Assembly: GCA_903897935.1 (NCBI GenBank)
Contig: CAIUDO010000209.1
Location: forward strand, 1 to 45,184
Length of the DNA: 45,184 nt
Source of the DNA: an uncultured Pseudomonadota bacterium
GTDB taxonomy: Bacteria; Myxococcota_A; UBA796; GCA-2862545
Direction: 5' to 3'
Shown: one piece after another, positions 33,306 through 41,473 of the stretch
Position numbering within the stretch: the stretch's first letter is position 1
Layout: each line of letters begins with the position of its first letter
The notes under the pieces: generated by a model
What the model was told of the DNA's origin: nothing
What the model saw: the letters and a program-made list of their open reading frames with translations, nothing else
Databases searched by the model: none
Translations under genes and position numbers: made by a program

Positions 33306-35198
33306 GTGGTCGTGCTGTCGCTCGCGCTGGCCGCCTGCAGCGAACAGGGCATCAAGGCGCTCAACTCGGACCCGGTCGCCGAGATCACCGATCCGGCCGA
33401 CGGATCCGCGGTCACCCGCGACGAGGAGGTGTCGCTGCGCGGCGTCGTGAGCGACCCCGACGCGGACCCGAGCGAGCTGTGGACCACCTGGCGGCTCGAC
33501 GGCGCCGTCGTGTGCGAAGGCGCGCCCGCGGCCGACGGCGTCGCGACCTGCGACGGGGTCGCGGTCGGCGACAGCATGCTCGTCCGGTTGGACGTCGAGG
33601 ATCCACAAGGCGCCCAAGCGAGCGACGCCATCACGCTCGTCGTCGAGGACCCCGTCGACCCGGCGGATCCGTTGGCGCCGACCGTCGACCTCGTCGCGCC
33701 CGCCTGGGGAACGGTCGTGCACGTCGGTGCGCCAGTCTTGTTCTCGGCGGTCGCCGACGACCCCGACGGCGCCGAGGGCGCGCTCGTGTGGACGTGGACG
33801 TCCGACCTCGACGGGGTGTTCTCGACCGCGCCGGGGGACGATGCCGGTCACATCGACATCGTGGACGCCGCGCGCTCGGTCGGGGTGCACACGATCACCG
33901 TCGAGGTGGCGGACCCGGACGGGCTCGTCGCCCGCGACGTCACCGCGCTCGAGGTGCGGGCGGCGCCCGACGGGCCGTCGCCGCCGGTCGTCGAGATCGT
34001 GCCCGCCGACCCGTTCACCGACGAGGCGCTGGTGGCCGTGGTGGTCAACCCGAGCGTCGACCCAGCGGGCGGCGCGGTCACGCTGGAGTGGGCATGGACC
34101 GTCGACGGGGCGGCGGTGCCGGACCTGACGGGCGACACCGTGGACCCCGCGTGGACGGCGCGCGGCGAGCGGTGGGTCGTCACCGCGACCCCGACCGCGA
34201 GCGGGCTGACGGGCGCCGCCGGCACGGACGCGGTCACGATCCAGAACAGCCCGCCCGAGGCGCCCGTGGTCACGATCACGCCCGCCTCGCCGTCGTCGGG
34301 GGAGGCGCTCGTGTGCTCGGTCGCCGTCGGCGCGTTCGACCTCGACGGCGACCCGATCGGCTACGCGCTGTCGTGGGACGTCGACGGGGCGTCGTACGGG
34401 GGTGCGATCACGGGGTTGCTCGCCGGAGACACCGTCCCGGGCGGCGTGATCGAGGACGGCAGCACGTGGACGTGCGCCGCGACCCCGGATGACGGCGTCG
34501 ACGTCGGGCCGCCCGGATCCGCCTCGGTGACGGTGCGCGACGTGCTTCGGGGGTGCCCGGACTCGAGCTGCGCGCTGCGGTTCGACGGCGTCGACGACTA
34601 CCTCGAGGTGCCCGACCACCCGTCGCTCAGCGTCGGGGCGTCGGCGTGGACGGTCGAGGCGTGGGTGTACTACGACCACATCGGCAACTGCATGACGGCG
34701 GTGCGAAAGGGCACGTCGTCGTCGCCGACCTACGAGTACTGGCTGCACAAGAGCTACCTGCCGGAGGAGACGTCGTTCTGGGGCTCGTGGGCGTCGTTCA
34801 CGGTGAGCACGTACTCGGTGCTGGGGGCCGGGCGCTGGATCCACTACGCGGGCGACTACGACCCGGTTGCCGGCCAGGCGCGCACGTACGTCAACGGCGT
34901 GGTGGTGGGCACGGCGAGCCTGATCACCGCGCCGATCCCCAACGGTGATCCGCTGCGCATCGGCATCGACTGGGACATGGGGTGCGAGACGGACGGCGTG
35001 ATCGACGAGGTCCGCATCACGCGGCGCGCGCGGTACGGCGGCGCGTCGTTCGCGCCGAGCGTGATCTTGTCCGCGGACGCCGACACGGTCGCGTTGTGGC
35101 GGTTCGAGGAGTACACCGGCGCGATCGCGTACGATGAGAGCGGGAACGGCAACCACGCCACGATCTACGGGGCCGCCTGGACCACCGAGAGCCCCTGA
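33306..35198 (+). CDS. LamG-domain lipoprotein with Ig-like repeats
   Basis: The 630-aa product starts at GTG 33306 (GGAGG five bases upstream) with VVLSLALAAC, a lipobox ending at Cys12. Residues about 25-410 hold three or four Ig-like/PKD-type modules marked by repeated motifs such as PVAEITDPADGSAV, PTVDLVAPAWGTVV, PPVVEIVPADPFTDEAL and PVVTITPASPSSGEALVC. The C-terminal about 200 residues are a LamG/concanavalin-A-like domain: CALRFDGVDDYLEVPDHPSL, WTVEAWVYYD, IHYAGDYDPVAGQARTYVNGVVV, IDEVRI and VALWRFEE. Such proteins bind glycans or other surface ligands. The 3' end runs into repeat region 2. Confidence 0.88.
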   Translation: MVVLSLALAACSEQGIKALNSDPVAEITDPADGSAVTRDEEVSLRGVVSDPDADPSELWTTWRLDGAVVCEGAPAADGVATCDGVAVGDSMLVRLDVEDPQGAQASDAITLVVEDPVDPADPLAPTVDLVAPAWGTVVHVGAPVLFSAVADDPDGAEGALVWTWTSDLDGVFSTAPGDDAGHIDIVDAARSVGVHTITVEVADPDGLVARDVTALEVRAAPDGPSPPVVEIVPADPFTDEALVAVVVNPSVDPAGGAVTLEWAWTVDGAAVPDLTGDTVDPAWTARGERWVVTATPTASGLTGAAGTDAVTIQNSPPEAPVVTITPASPSSGEALVCSVAVGAFDLDGDPIGYALSWDVDGASYGGAITGLLAGDTVPGGVIEDGSTWTCAATPDDGVDVGPPGSASVTVRDVLRGCPDSSCALRFDGVDDYLEVPDHPSLSVGASAWTVEAWVYYDHIGNCMTAVRKGTSSSPTYEYWLHKSYLPEETSFWGSWASFTVSTYSVLGAGRWIHYAGDYDPVAGQARTYVNGVVVGTASLITAPIPNGDPLRIGIDWDMGCETDGVIDEVRITRRARYGGASFAPSVILSADADTVALWRFEEYTGAIAYDESGNGNHATIYGAAWTTESP

Positions 35199-35610
35199 CG
35201 CGCCTGCCCTTGAGCAAGCGGTCAGCAGTCAGCGGTCAGCGGTCAGCCCGGTCAAGGCCATCGAGCAAGCGGGCAGCAGTCAGCGGTCAGCGGTCAGCGG
35301 TCAGCCGGGTCAAAGCCATGCATCGTCGAGCAAGCAGTCAGCAGTCAGCGGTCAGCGGTCAGCCCGGTCAAAGCCATGCATCGCTCAGCGGCAGTCGACC
35401 GGGTTGTTTCGGTCGGGTCACCATCGAGCAAGCGGTCAGCAGTCAGCCCGGTCAAAGCCATGCATCGCTCAGCGGCAGTCGACCGGGTTGTTCGTGTTCA
35501 GGTGAAGGTCGGTCGGGTCACCATCGCGCCATTATCAAGCTGAAAGCCGATGGCTGATTGCTGATGGCTGATGGCTCGGCCCTGCGCTTGTTGTGGGGCT
35601 AGCAGCCGGC
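35199..35610. repeat. convergent intergenic repeat region 2 (composite element)
   Basis: The 412-base gap between two converging genes is nearly all repeat. Four head-to-tail partial units each begin near AGCAAGC(G/A)G(G/T)CAGCAGTCAGC: near 35213, 35264, 35329 and 35424. They run through GTCAGCG heptamers, CCCGGTCAAAGCCATGCATCG and GCAGTCGACCGGGTTGTT. The last unit continues through AGGTGAAGG, CCATTATCAAGCTGAAAG and GATGGCTGATGGCT to GCGCTTGTTGTGGGGCTAG at 35584-35602. It is in the opposite orientation to regions 1 and 3. Open frames within it encode only repetitive Ser/Gln/Arg peptides. Confidence 0.85.
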
Positions 35611-37065
35611 TCAGGGCGCCCCGCCGTGCTGGAGCTTGTGGCGCGCGAGGTGGGCGTCCGCTTCCCGCAGGCGCTCCGACAACACCCGGATGACCTCGAC
35701 GAAGATCTTGGGGTGGCGCCCACCCGCCTCGAGGAACGGCTCGCGGGACAACACGAGGAGGCGGGCCTCGTCGTCCGCCACCGCGCTCGCCGACCGCGGG
35801 CCGCCGGAGAACAGCGCCATCTCGCCGAAGTACTGCTCCTTGACGAGCACGTCGATGACGACCGGCGCGCCCGCCGGGTCGGTCCGCTCGATGCGGACGG
35901 TGCCGTCGACGATGATGTACAGCGCGTCGCCGTCGTCACCTTCGGAGAACACCCGCTCCCCGGGGCCGAAGCGGCGCAAGAACATGCCCGGCGCGAGCAG
36001 CCGAAGGTCCTCGATCGCGACCGCGTGGAACGTCGGCAGCTTGTGGAGGAACATGAGGCGCTCGACGTCGCTCATCTCGTCGTCGGGTGCCCCCTCCACG
36101 GCCGGCCCGTCCTCCGACACGCCTGGGTGCGACGCGCTCCAGCTGCCGCGCTCGGCGACGACCCGCCGCTCGCGGATGAGCGACGCCAGCGATGTGACGA
36201 CGAGCGTGACCAGGATGACCACCAGCGACAACCAAGTCGGGACGTGCCAAAGCCACGAGAACAACATCTTGGCGCCGACGAACGACAAGATCACCGACAG
36301 ACCGTGCTTCATGTAGTGGAAGCGGGTCACCACGTCGGCGAGCACGAAGTACATCGAGCGCAGGCCGAGGATCGCGAACACGTTCGACGTGTAGACGATG
36401 AACGGGTCTTGCGTGATGCCGAGCACCGCCGGGATCGAGTCGACGGCGAAGATGACGTCGGTGCTCTCGACCACCAGCAGCACCAGGAACAGCGGGGTGA
36501 ACCGCCGCGCCCCGTTCACCGTCGTGGTGAACCGGTCGCCGTCCAGTGTGTCCGAGAACGGCAGCCAGCGGCGCGCCTGGCGTACCATCCAGTTGTCACC
36601 AGGGTCTTCGCCGCCCTCCTTCTCCGGGAGGAACAGCTTGACGCCCGTGTAGATCAAGAACGCCCCGAGCAGCCAGGTGACGAAGTGGAACCGCTCCAGG
36701 ATCTCGATGCCGAGCCCGATGAACAAGCCGCGGCTGAGGACGGCCCCGAGGATGCCCCAGAACAAGATGCGGTGGTGCGTGTTCGGTGGCGCCTTGAACC
36801 AGGTGAGGATCACGCTGATGACGAATAAGTTGTCGACGGACAGCGACTGCTCGAGCAGCCACGCTGCGAGGTACTCGGTGGCTGGGGTGATGCCGCGGCT
36901 CCACCACACCCACCCGCCGAACGCGATCGCGAGCGACACCCAGAAGATCGACCAGCCGGTGGCTTCGCGGATCGAGACCACGTGCGACTTGCGGTTGAAG
37001 ACCCCTAGATCCAGCGCGAGCATGGTCGTGACGACGACCGCGAAGACGATCCACCCAGTGTCCAC
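35611..37065 (-). CDS. TerC-family membrane protein with C-terminal cyclic-nucleotide-binding domain
   Basis: The 484-aa protein has a TerC/Alx core of seven to nine transmembrane helices (residues about 1-320) with the acidic motifs EQSLSVDNLFVISVI near 65 and VVESTDVIFAVDSIPAVL near 210, which in this family are linked to manganese or other metal ion export. After a charged linker comes a cNMP-binding domain (about 355-460): FGPGERVFSEGDDGDALYIIVDG and the phosphate cassette FGEMALFSGGPRSASAV, which looks competent to bind a nucleotide. The terminal helix ends KLQHGGAP. GTG 37065 is preferred because GAGGTG lies just upstream; GTG 37074 is inside that site. The fusion suggests second-messenger control of metal transport. 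Confidence 0.92.
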   Translation of the reverse strand: MDTGWIVFAVVVTTMLALDLGVFNRKSHVVSIREATGWSIFWVSLAIAFGGWVWWSRGITPATEYLAAWLLEQSLSVDNLFVISVILTWFKAPPNTHHRILFWGILGAVLSRGLFIGLGIEILERFHFVTWLLGAFLIYTGVKLFLPEKEGGEDPGDNWMVRQARRWLPFSDTLDGDRFTTTVNGARRFTPLFLVLLVVESTDVIFAVDSIPAVLGITQDPFIVYTSNVFAILGLRSMYFVLADVVTRFHYMKHGLSVILSFVGAKMLFSWLWHVPTWLSLVVILVTLVVTSLASLIRERRVVAERGSWSASHPGVSEDGPAVEGAPDDEMSDVERLMFLHKLPTFHAVAIEDLRLLAPGMFLRRFGPGERVFSEGDDGDALYIIVDGTVRIERTDPAGAPVVIDVLVKEQYFGEMALFSGGPRSASAVADDEARLLVLSREPFLEAGGRHPKIFVEVIRVLSERLREADAHLARHKLQHGGAP

Positions 37066-37280
37066 GGGACGCACCTCAGCTCGGGTTCGGTCACGGTTAA
37101 TCGGGCGGGCCGCGCGCGCCCGCGCGCCGCGCCCTCTCGGCGCGGGTCGACGCCGGCCCTCAGGCGATCACGTTGCAACGCCGCCAATGGTTGACACGCC
37201 GAAACAGACCTTGCGCGCGGTGTTCTGGGCTGGCGTGCGCGTCGGCCCCGACGCGCTAAGCGTAGCCGCGGAGGTGCGGA

Positions 37281-38217
37281 TTGACGTTGTTCTTGCTTGG
37301 TTCGGTGGTGTGGGCGGCAGGTGCCGGCGCCCACCATCGTCGGCGTCACCGCCACCGCGCATCGGAGCGTGTGCTCGCGCGACGTGCCCTGGCATTGCTT
37401 CGACCCGGCCCCCGGCATGATGTTCGCCGTCGTGGACGCGGACCTCACGTTCGCGTGGTCGGAGCAATCGGCTCCGTTCCCGGTCAAAGACGCGGTGGCG
37501 CTCGTCGTGGACGGCTCCGACGTCGCGCCGCTGGCGAGCGGCGAGTCCGGCTTGTTGTACGACTTGTCGGCGTCGGCGTTCTACCGCCCGTACAATTGGA
37601 AGCGCCCCGAGGACGTATCGCCGCGCACCCGCGAGTGGGTGTTCGTCGTGCGCGAGGGCGTCACCGAGGCCACCTTGCGGGTCGGCGCGGCCACGGCGGC
37701 CGTCACGATCCCGGCCCCGCAGGCGGATCCACCCGACCCGCGCCGGGTCGCGACGTTCGAGTACAGGTACGCGCGCTGGCACAGCCCGTGGCAATCGAAG
37801 ACGCAGCTCGAGGGCACCGAGATCACCAGCCGGTTCGCGCTCGACTGCGAGGTGCTCGAGGTGGGCGTGTCCGCGCGCGCGCTCGAGGGCGCCGCGCGCA
37901 GCTACGGCGGCGAGACGTGGGAGGTGCACACGCGCGACTTCGGGCTCGCCGTCCCAGGCGTCGGCGTGCTGCGCCCCCTCGAGGAGCTGTGGAACAAGCC
38001 GCTCCCCACCGCGGAGCTCAAGCACACGGTCAAACCTTGTGACAGCGTCGATGTCGAGCTGTTGTTCTGCTTCGAGCAGCGGCCGGCGAGCGCCGAGGTC
38101 CTGTACCGCAACATGCCGGTCGCGCCGGTCGTGTTCGAGGGCGCGGCGCCCGCGGTCGCGGAGGTGGTCGAGGAGCCCGGGTTGCTCGATCGGATCATCG
38201 CGTGGCTGGGGCTCTGA
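37281..38217 (+). pseudogene. secreted protein, possibly frameshifted near its N-terminus
   Basis: The main frame (37297-38217) encodes a soluble protein of about 300 aa of unknown family (VCSRDVPWHCFDPAPGMMFAV, EYRYARWHSPWQSKTQLEG, LEELWNKPLPTAELKHTVKPC, EVLYRNMPVAPVVFEG). The ribosome site GGAGGTG precedes a TTG at 37281 that opens a different frame encoding a convincing signal peptide (TLFLLGSVVWAAGAG). That frame must shift by one base around 37320-37335 to join the body. Either a recent indel or sequencing error broke the gene, or the real start is the in-frame GTG 37321 without signal peptide. C-terminal hydrophobic ends (LLDRIIAWLGL) suggest membrane association. No function is assigned. 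Confidence 0.55.
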
Positions 38218-38455
<238 letters not shown>

Positions 38456-39610
38456 TCAGCTCAGGGACGCGCGCACCCGATCCGCGATCGCGGTGCCTAC
38501 CTCCGAGCACTTCGCCGGGTGGTCCGGGGCGAGGTCGTACGTGAGCGGGCCGCCCGCGGTCAGCAACGCACGAACGGCGTCGTCGATCGCGTCGCCCGCG
38601 CGGCGGTAGTCGGCGACGCCCTTCTGGGCGCCGAGCCAATTCAGGCCCTCGCGCACCGACAGGATCATCGCGAGCGGGTTGGCCTTGTCGAGCCCGGAGT
38701 GCTTGGGCGCCGAGCCGTGGATCGGCTCGAACATGCCGTGGTGATCGCCGACGTTGGCGCCGACCGCGAGGCCCATGCCGCCCTGCAGCACCGACGCGAG
38801 GTCGGTGACGATGTCGCCGAACATGTTCGTGGTGACGCACACGTCGTACCACTCGGGCTTCTGCACGAGCCACTGCGTGAACGCGTCGACGATCGACGTC
38901 TCCTGCTGGATGTCCGGGTACTCCTTGCCGACCTCGCGGAACACCTCGACGAAGAAGCGGCACCCGTTGAGCACGTTGTCCTTCGCGATGCAGGTCACGC
39001 GCCGCACGCCGTCCGCCGGGGCGCCGTTGCGCTGGCGGGCGATCTCGAACGCCTTGCGGATGACGCGCTCGCTGCCCTTGCGGGTGATCACGCGGGTGTC
39101 GATCGCGACCTCGGTCTCCCCGGCGCGGTTGAGCCGGCCGCCGATGCCGCAGTACAGGTCCTCGGTGTTCTCACGCACGATGACCATGTCGACCTTGTCG
39201 GCGTCCCACACGTGCTTTGGCCGACCGTGCACCTTGTGGGGCACGCCCGGGTACAGCTTGACCGGGCGAACGTTCGCGTAGAGGTCGAGCGCGGCGCGTG
39301 TGCCGATGACGGGGCTCCAACCGGCCATCTTGCCGCCAGGCATGGTGACGGGCCGCCCGTCCGGCTGGCTCGGATCCGGCCAGCCCACCGCGCCGAGCAG
39401 CACCAAATCCGCCGCGCGCACCCGCTCCTCGCTGCCCTCCGGCCAGTCCCGGCTGCCGTGCTCCAGGTAGAACTGGCCGCCGCACGGGATCGTCTCGACC
39501 TCGAACGGGACGCCGAGCGCGTCTCCGACCGCGTCGAGGACGCGCACGCCCTCGCGCATGACCTCGATTCCGATTCCGTCGCCGGGGAGCGCAACCACGC
39601 GCGTAGCCAT
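38456..39610 (-). CDS. leuB: isopropylmalate dehydrogenase family enzyme
   Basis: The 384-aa beta-decarboxylating dehydrogenase has ALPGDGIGIEVM at the start, AVGWPDPSQPDG near 75, NVRPVKLYPGV near 113, the signature VRENTEDLYCGIGG near 146, KDNVLNGCRFF near 215, TTNMFGDIVTDLAS near 263 and FEPIHGSAPKHSG near 293. The family oxidises and decarboxylates 2-hydroxy acids with NAD. Isopropylmalate, isocitrate, tartrate and homoisocitrate enzymes share these motifs, so leuB is likely but not certain; no leuA/leuC/leuD is next to it. CGGAGG precedes ATG 39610. It diverges from the DUF885 lipoprotein gene with 106 bases between starts. Confidence 0.85.
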   Translation of the reverse strand: MATRVVALPGDGIGIEVMREGVRVLDAVGDALGVPFEVETIPCGGQFYLEHGSRDWPEGSEERVRAADLVLLGAVGWPDPSQPDGRPVTMPGGKMAGWSPVIGTRAALDLYANVRPVKLYPGVPHKVHGRPKHVWDADKVDMVIVRENTEDLYCGIGGRLNRAGETEVAIDTRVITRKGSERVIRKAFEIARQRNGAPADGVRRVTCIAKDNVLNGCRFFVEVFREVGKEYPDIQQETSIVDAFTQWLVQKPEWYDVCVTTNMFGDIVTDLASVLQGGMGLAVGANVGDHHGMFEPIHGSAPKHSGLDKANPLAMILSVREGLNWLGAQKGVADYRRAGDAIDDAVRALLTAGGPLTYDLAPDHPAKCSEVGTAIADRVRASLS

Positions 39611-39716
39611 GAGTCCTCCGCTGGGCGGGCCTGCCCGAGGGGGCCGCCTGTAGCGCGCGACCCGAGCCGTCGCCACGCCGTCGCCGTCGCCGTGCGGTCG
39701 GGATAGCCCGCGCCCG

Positions 39717-41471
39717 ATGCCTCACCTCCCCCTGCTGCTCGCGCTCGCGTGCGGCTACAAGGCGCCGCCCGTGCCCCCGGAGCCCCGCGAAGACGCTCGG
39801 TCGACGGCCCTTCCCCAGGCAGCCCGCACCGAGGCGTCCGCGGGCGTGCGGGACGACCGCCTCGCCGGGCTGCTCGAGCGCCAGTGGGCACACCGCCTCG
39901 CCGACGATCCGCTCGGCGCCACCGAGCTCGGCGTCCATCAGCACGACGCGGTGCTGCACGACCCGAGCCCAGAGGCAACCCGTCGCGCCCGCGAGCGTGA
40001 CCAGCTGCTGCTCGCGGAGCTCACTGACCTCCAGCCCGCCCTCACCGACCCCAGCGACGCGCTGAGCGCCGCGATCCTGAGGGAGATGATGGAGGCAGAC
40101 GCGGCGATGGCCGCGTGCGAGACGAACACCTGGTACGTCTCGGCGCGCAGCACGCCGCTCGTCTGGTTGAGCCGCCTGCCCGAGCTGCACGACGCGACAG
40201 ACCCCGCTGGCGGCCAGGCGCTCGCGAGCCGGCTCGGCGCCGCGCCTGCCACGATCGACGCCGAGATCGCGTCGCTGCGTGCGGGCCTCGCCGCGGGTCG
40301 TGTCGCCGACGTCGTGTCGGTGCAGCGCGCGATCACCCAGCTCGACAGCGCGTTGGCGGACCCCGAGCTGCTCGCGTGGGCCCGACCGTTCAGCGGGCGC
40401 GAGCCAACCGTGGCCGCCTTGCGCCGCTACCGCGACGTCCTGGACAACGAGGTGCGCCCACGTGCGCGCGACGGCGCCCACGTGGGCGCGTCCGGGCTCC
40501 CCGACGGGCAAGCGTGCTACCGGGCGGCCATCCGCTACCACACCACCCTCCCGCTGACCGCCGACGAGGTCGCGGCGGCCGGCCACGCCGAGCTGGCGGC
40601 GCTGCACGCCGAGATCCGCGCGATCGGGCTCCGGGAGTTCGGCACCGACGACCTGCCGGCCATCTTCGCGCGCTTACGGGACGACCCGTCGCTGCGGTTC
40701 GGCTCCGCCGAGGAGATCGAAGCGTTCGCCCTCGCGCGCCTGCGCCGCGCCGAAGCGGCTGTGCCGGCGGTGTTCTCGCGGCTGCCCGTCACCCCGTGCG
40801 AGGTGCGGCCGATCCCGCCGCTCGAGGCGCCGTGGACGTACGTAGCGTACTACAAGCCGCCCGAGCCCGGCCGCGAACCTGGCTATTACTACGTCAACAC
40901 CCACGAGCCGACCACGCGCCTGCGCCACGAAGCGGCGGCGTTGGCGCTCCACGAGGCCGTGCCGGGGCACCACACCCAGATCGCCCTCGCCCAGGAGCTC
41001 GGCGACGTTCCCGCGTTCCGTCGGCACGCCTACATCACCGCCTACGCCGAAGGGTGGGCGCTGTACGCCGAGCGCCTCGCCGACGAGCTCGGCTTGTACG
41101 ACGACGATCTCGAGCGGCTCGGCATGTTGTCGTACGCCACGTGGCGGGCGTCGCGGCTCGTCGTCGACGTCGGGCTGCACGCCCGGGGCTGGACCCGGGC
41201 GGAGGCGATCGGGTTCATGACGCAGAACACCGCCCTCGCGCCGAACAACATCGAGAACGAAGTCGACCGGTACGTCACCTGGCCGGGCCAGGCGCTCGGC
41301 TACCAGGTCGGCCAGCTCGAGCTGCGCAGGCTGCGGGCCGAGGCCGAGGCCGCCCTTGGCCCGGCGTTCTCCCGCGCAGGGTTCCACGCGGCGGTGCTCG
41401 ACGCCGGTCCGCTGCCGCTCCCCCTGCTCGGAGCGCGCGTTCGCGAATGGATCAACAAGGAAGGAAGCTGA
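39717..41471 (+). CDS. DUF885-family lipoprotein, putative metallo-hydrolase
   Basis: The 584-aa protein starts MPHLPLLLALACGYKAPP, a short lipobox (LALAC, Cys12). It has the DUF885 signature: long helical N-terminal part (VLHDPSPEATRRARERDQLLLAEL), YYYVNTHEPTTRLRHEAAALALHEAVPGHHTQ with HExxPGHH at residues 412-419, AYAEGWALYAERLADELG near 443 and a basic-aromatic C-terminus. The family resembles gluzincin-like zinc peptidases; HE plus a downstream Glu (AEGW) could bind metal. It is predicted to be periplasmic or surface anchored. The 2-oxoglutarate dehydrogenase gene starts two bases after the stop, an odd pairing of an exported hydrolase with a central-metabolic enzyme. Confidence 0.9.
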   Translation: MPHLPLLLALACGYKAPPVPPEPREDARSTALPQAARTEASAGVRDDRLAGLLERQWAHRLADDPLGATELGVHQHDAVLHDPSPEATRRARERDQLLLAELTDLQPALTDPSDALSAAILREMMEADAAMAACETNTWYVSARSTPLVWLSRLPELHDATDPAGGQALASRLGAAPATIDAEIASLRAGLAAGRVADVVSVQRAITQLDSALADPELLAWARPFSGREPTVAALRRYRDVLDNEVRPRARDGAHVGASGLPDGQACYRAAIRYHTTLPLTADEVAAAGHAELAALHAEIRAIGLREFGTDDLPAIFARLRDDPSLRFGSAEEIEAFALARLRRAEAAVPAVFSRLPVTPCEVRPIPPLEAPWTYVAYYKPPEPGREPGYYYVNTHEPTTRLRHEAAALALHEAVPGHHTQIALAQELGDVPAFRRHAYITAYAEGWALYAERLADELGLYDDDLERLGMLSYATWRASRLVVDVGLHARGWTRAEAIGFMTQNTALAPNNIENEVDRYVTWPGQALGYQVGQLELRRLRAEAEAALGPAFSRAGFHAAVLDAGPLPLPLLGARVREWINKEGS

Positions 41472-41473
41472 TC

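Noticed and set aside
33147-35156. Minus-strand extension of the 163-aa lipoprotein frame to over 800 codons
   Set aside because: Antisense to the LamG lipoprotein; the short start has AGGAGG and a signal peptide.
35134-35557. Small open frames encoding Ser-Gln-Arg-Ala-Val repeats in region 2, and similar frames in regions 1 and 3
   Set aside because: They only translate the GTCAGCG heptamers; three frames are open because the repeat lacks stops. No start signals.
37191-37219. Promoter with TTGACA at 37191 for the frameshifted gene
   Set aside because: The -35 is perfect but no -10-like sequence follows at 15-19 bases.
38456-39610. Isocitrate dehydrogenase assignment
   Set aside because: Motifs and length fit the isopropylmalate-type branch better; the substrate is still not proven.
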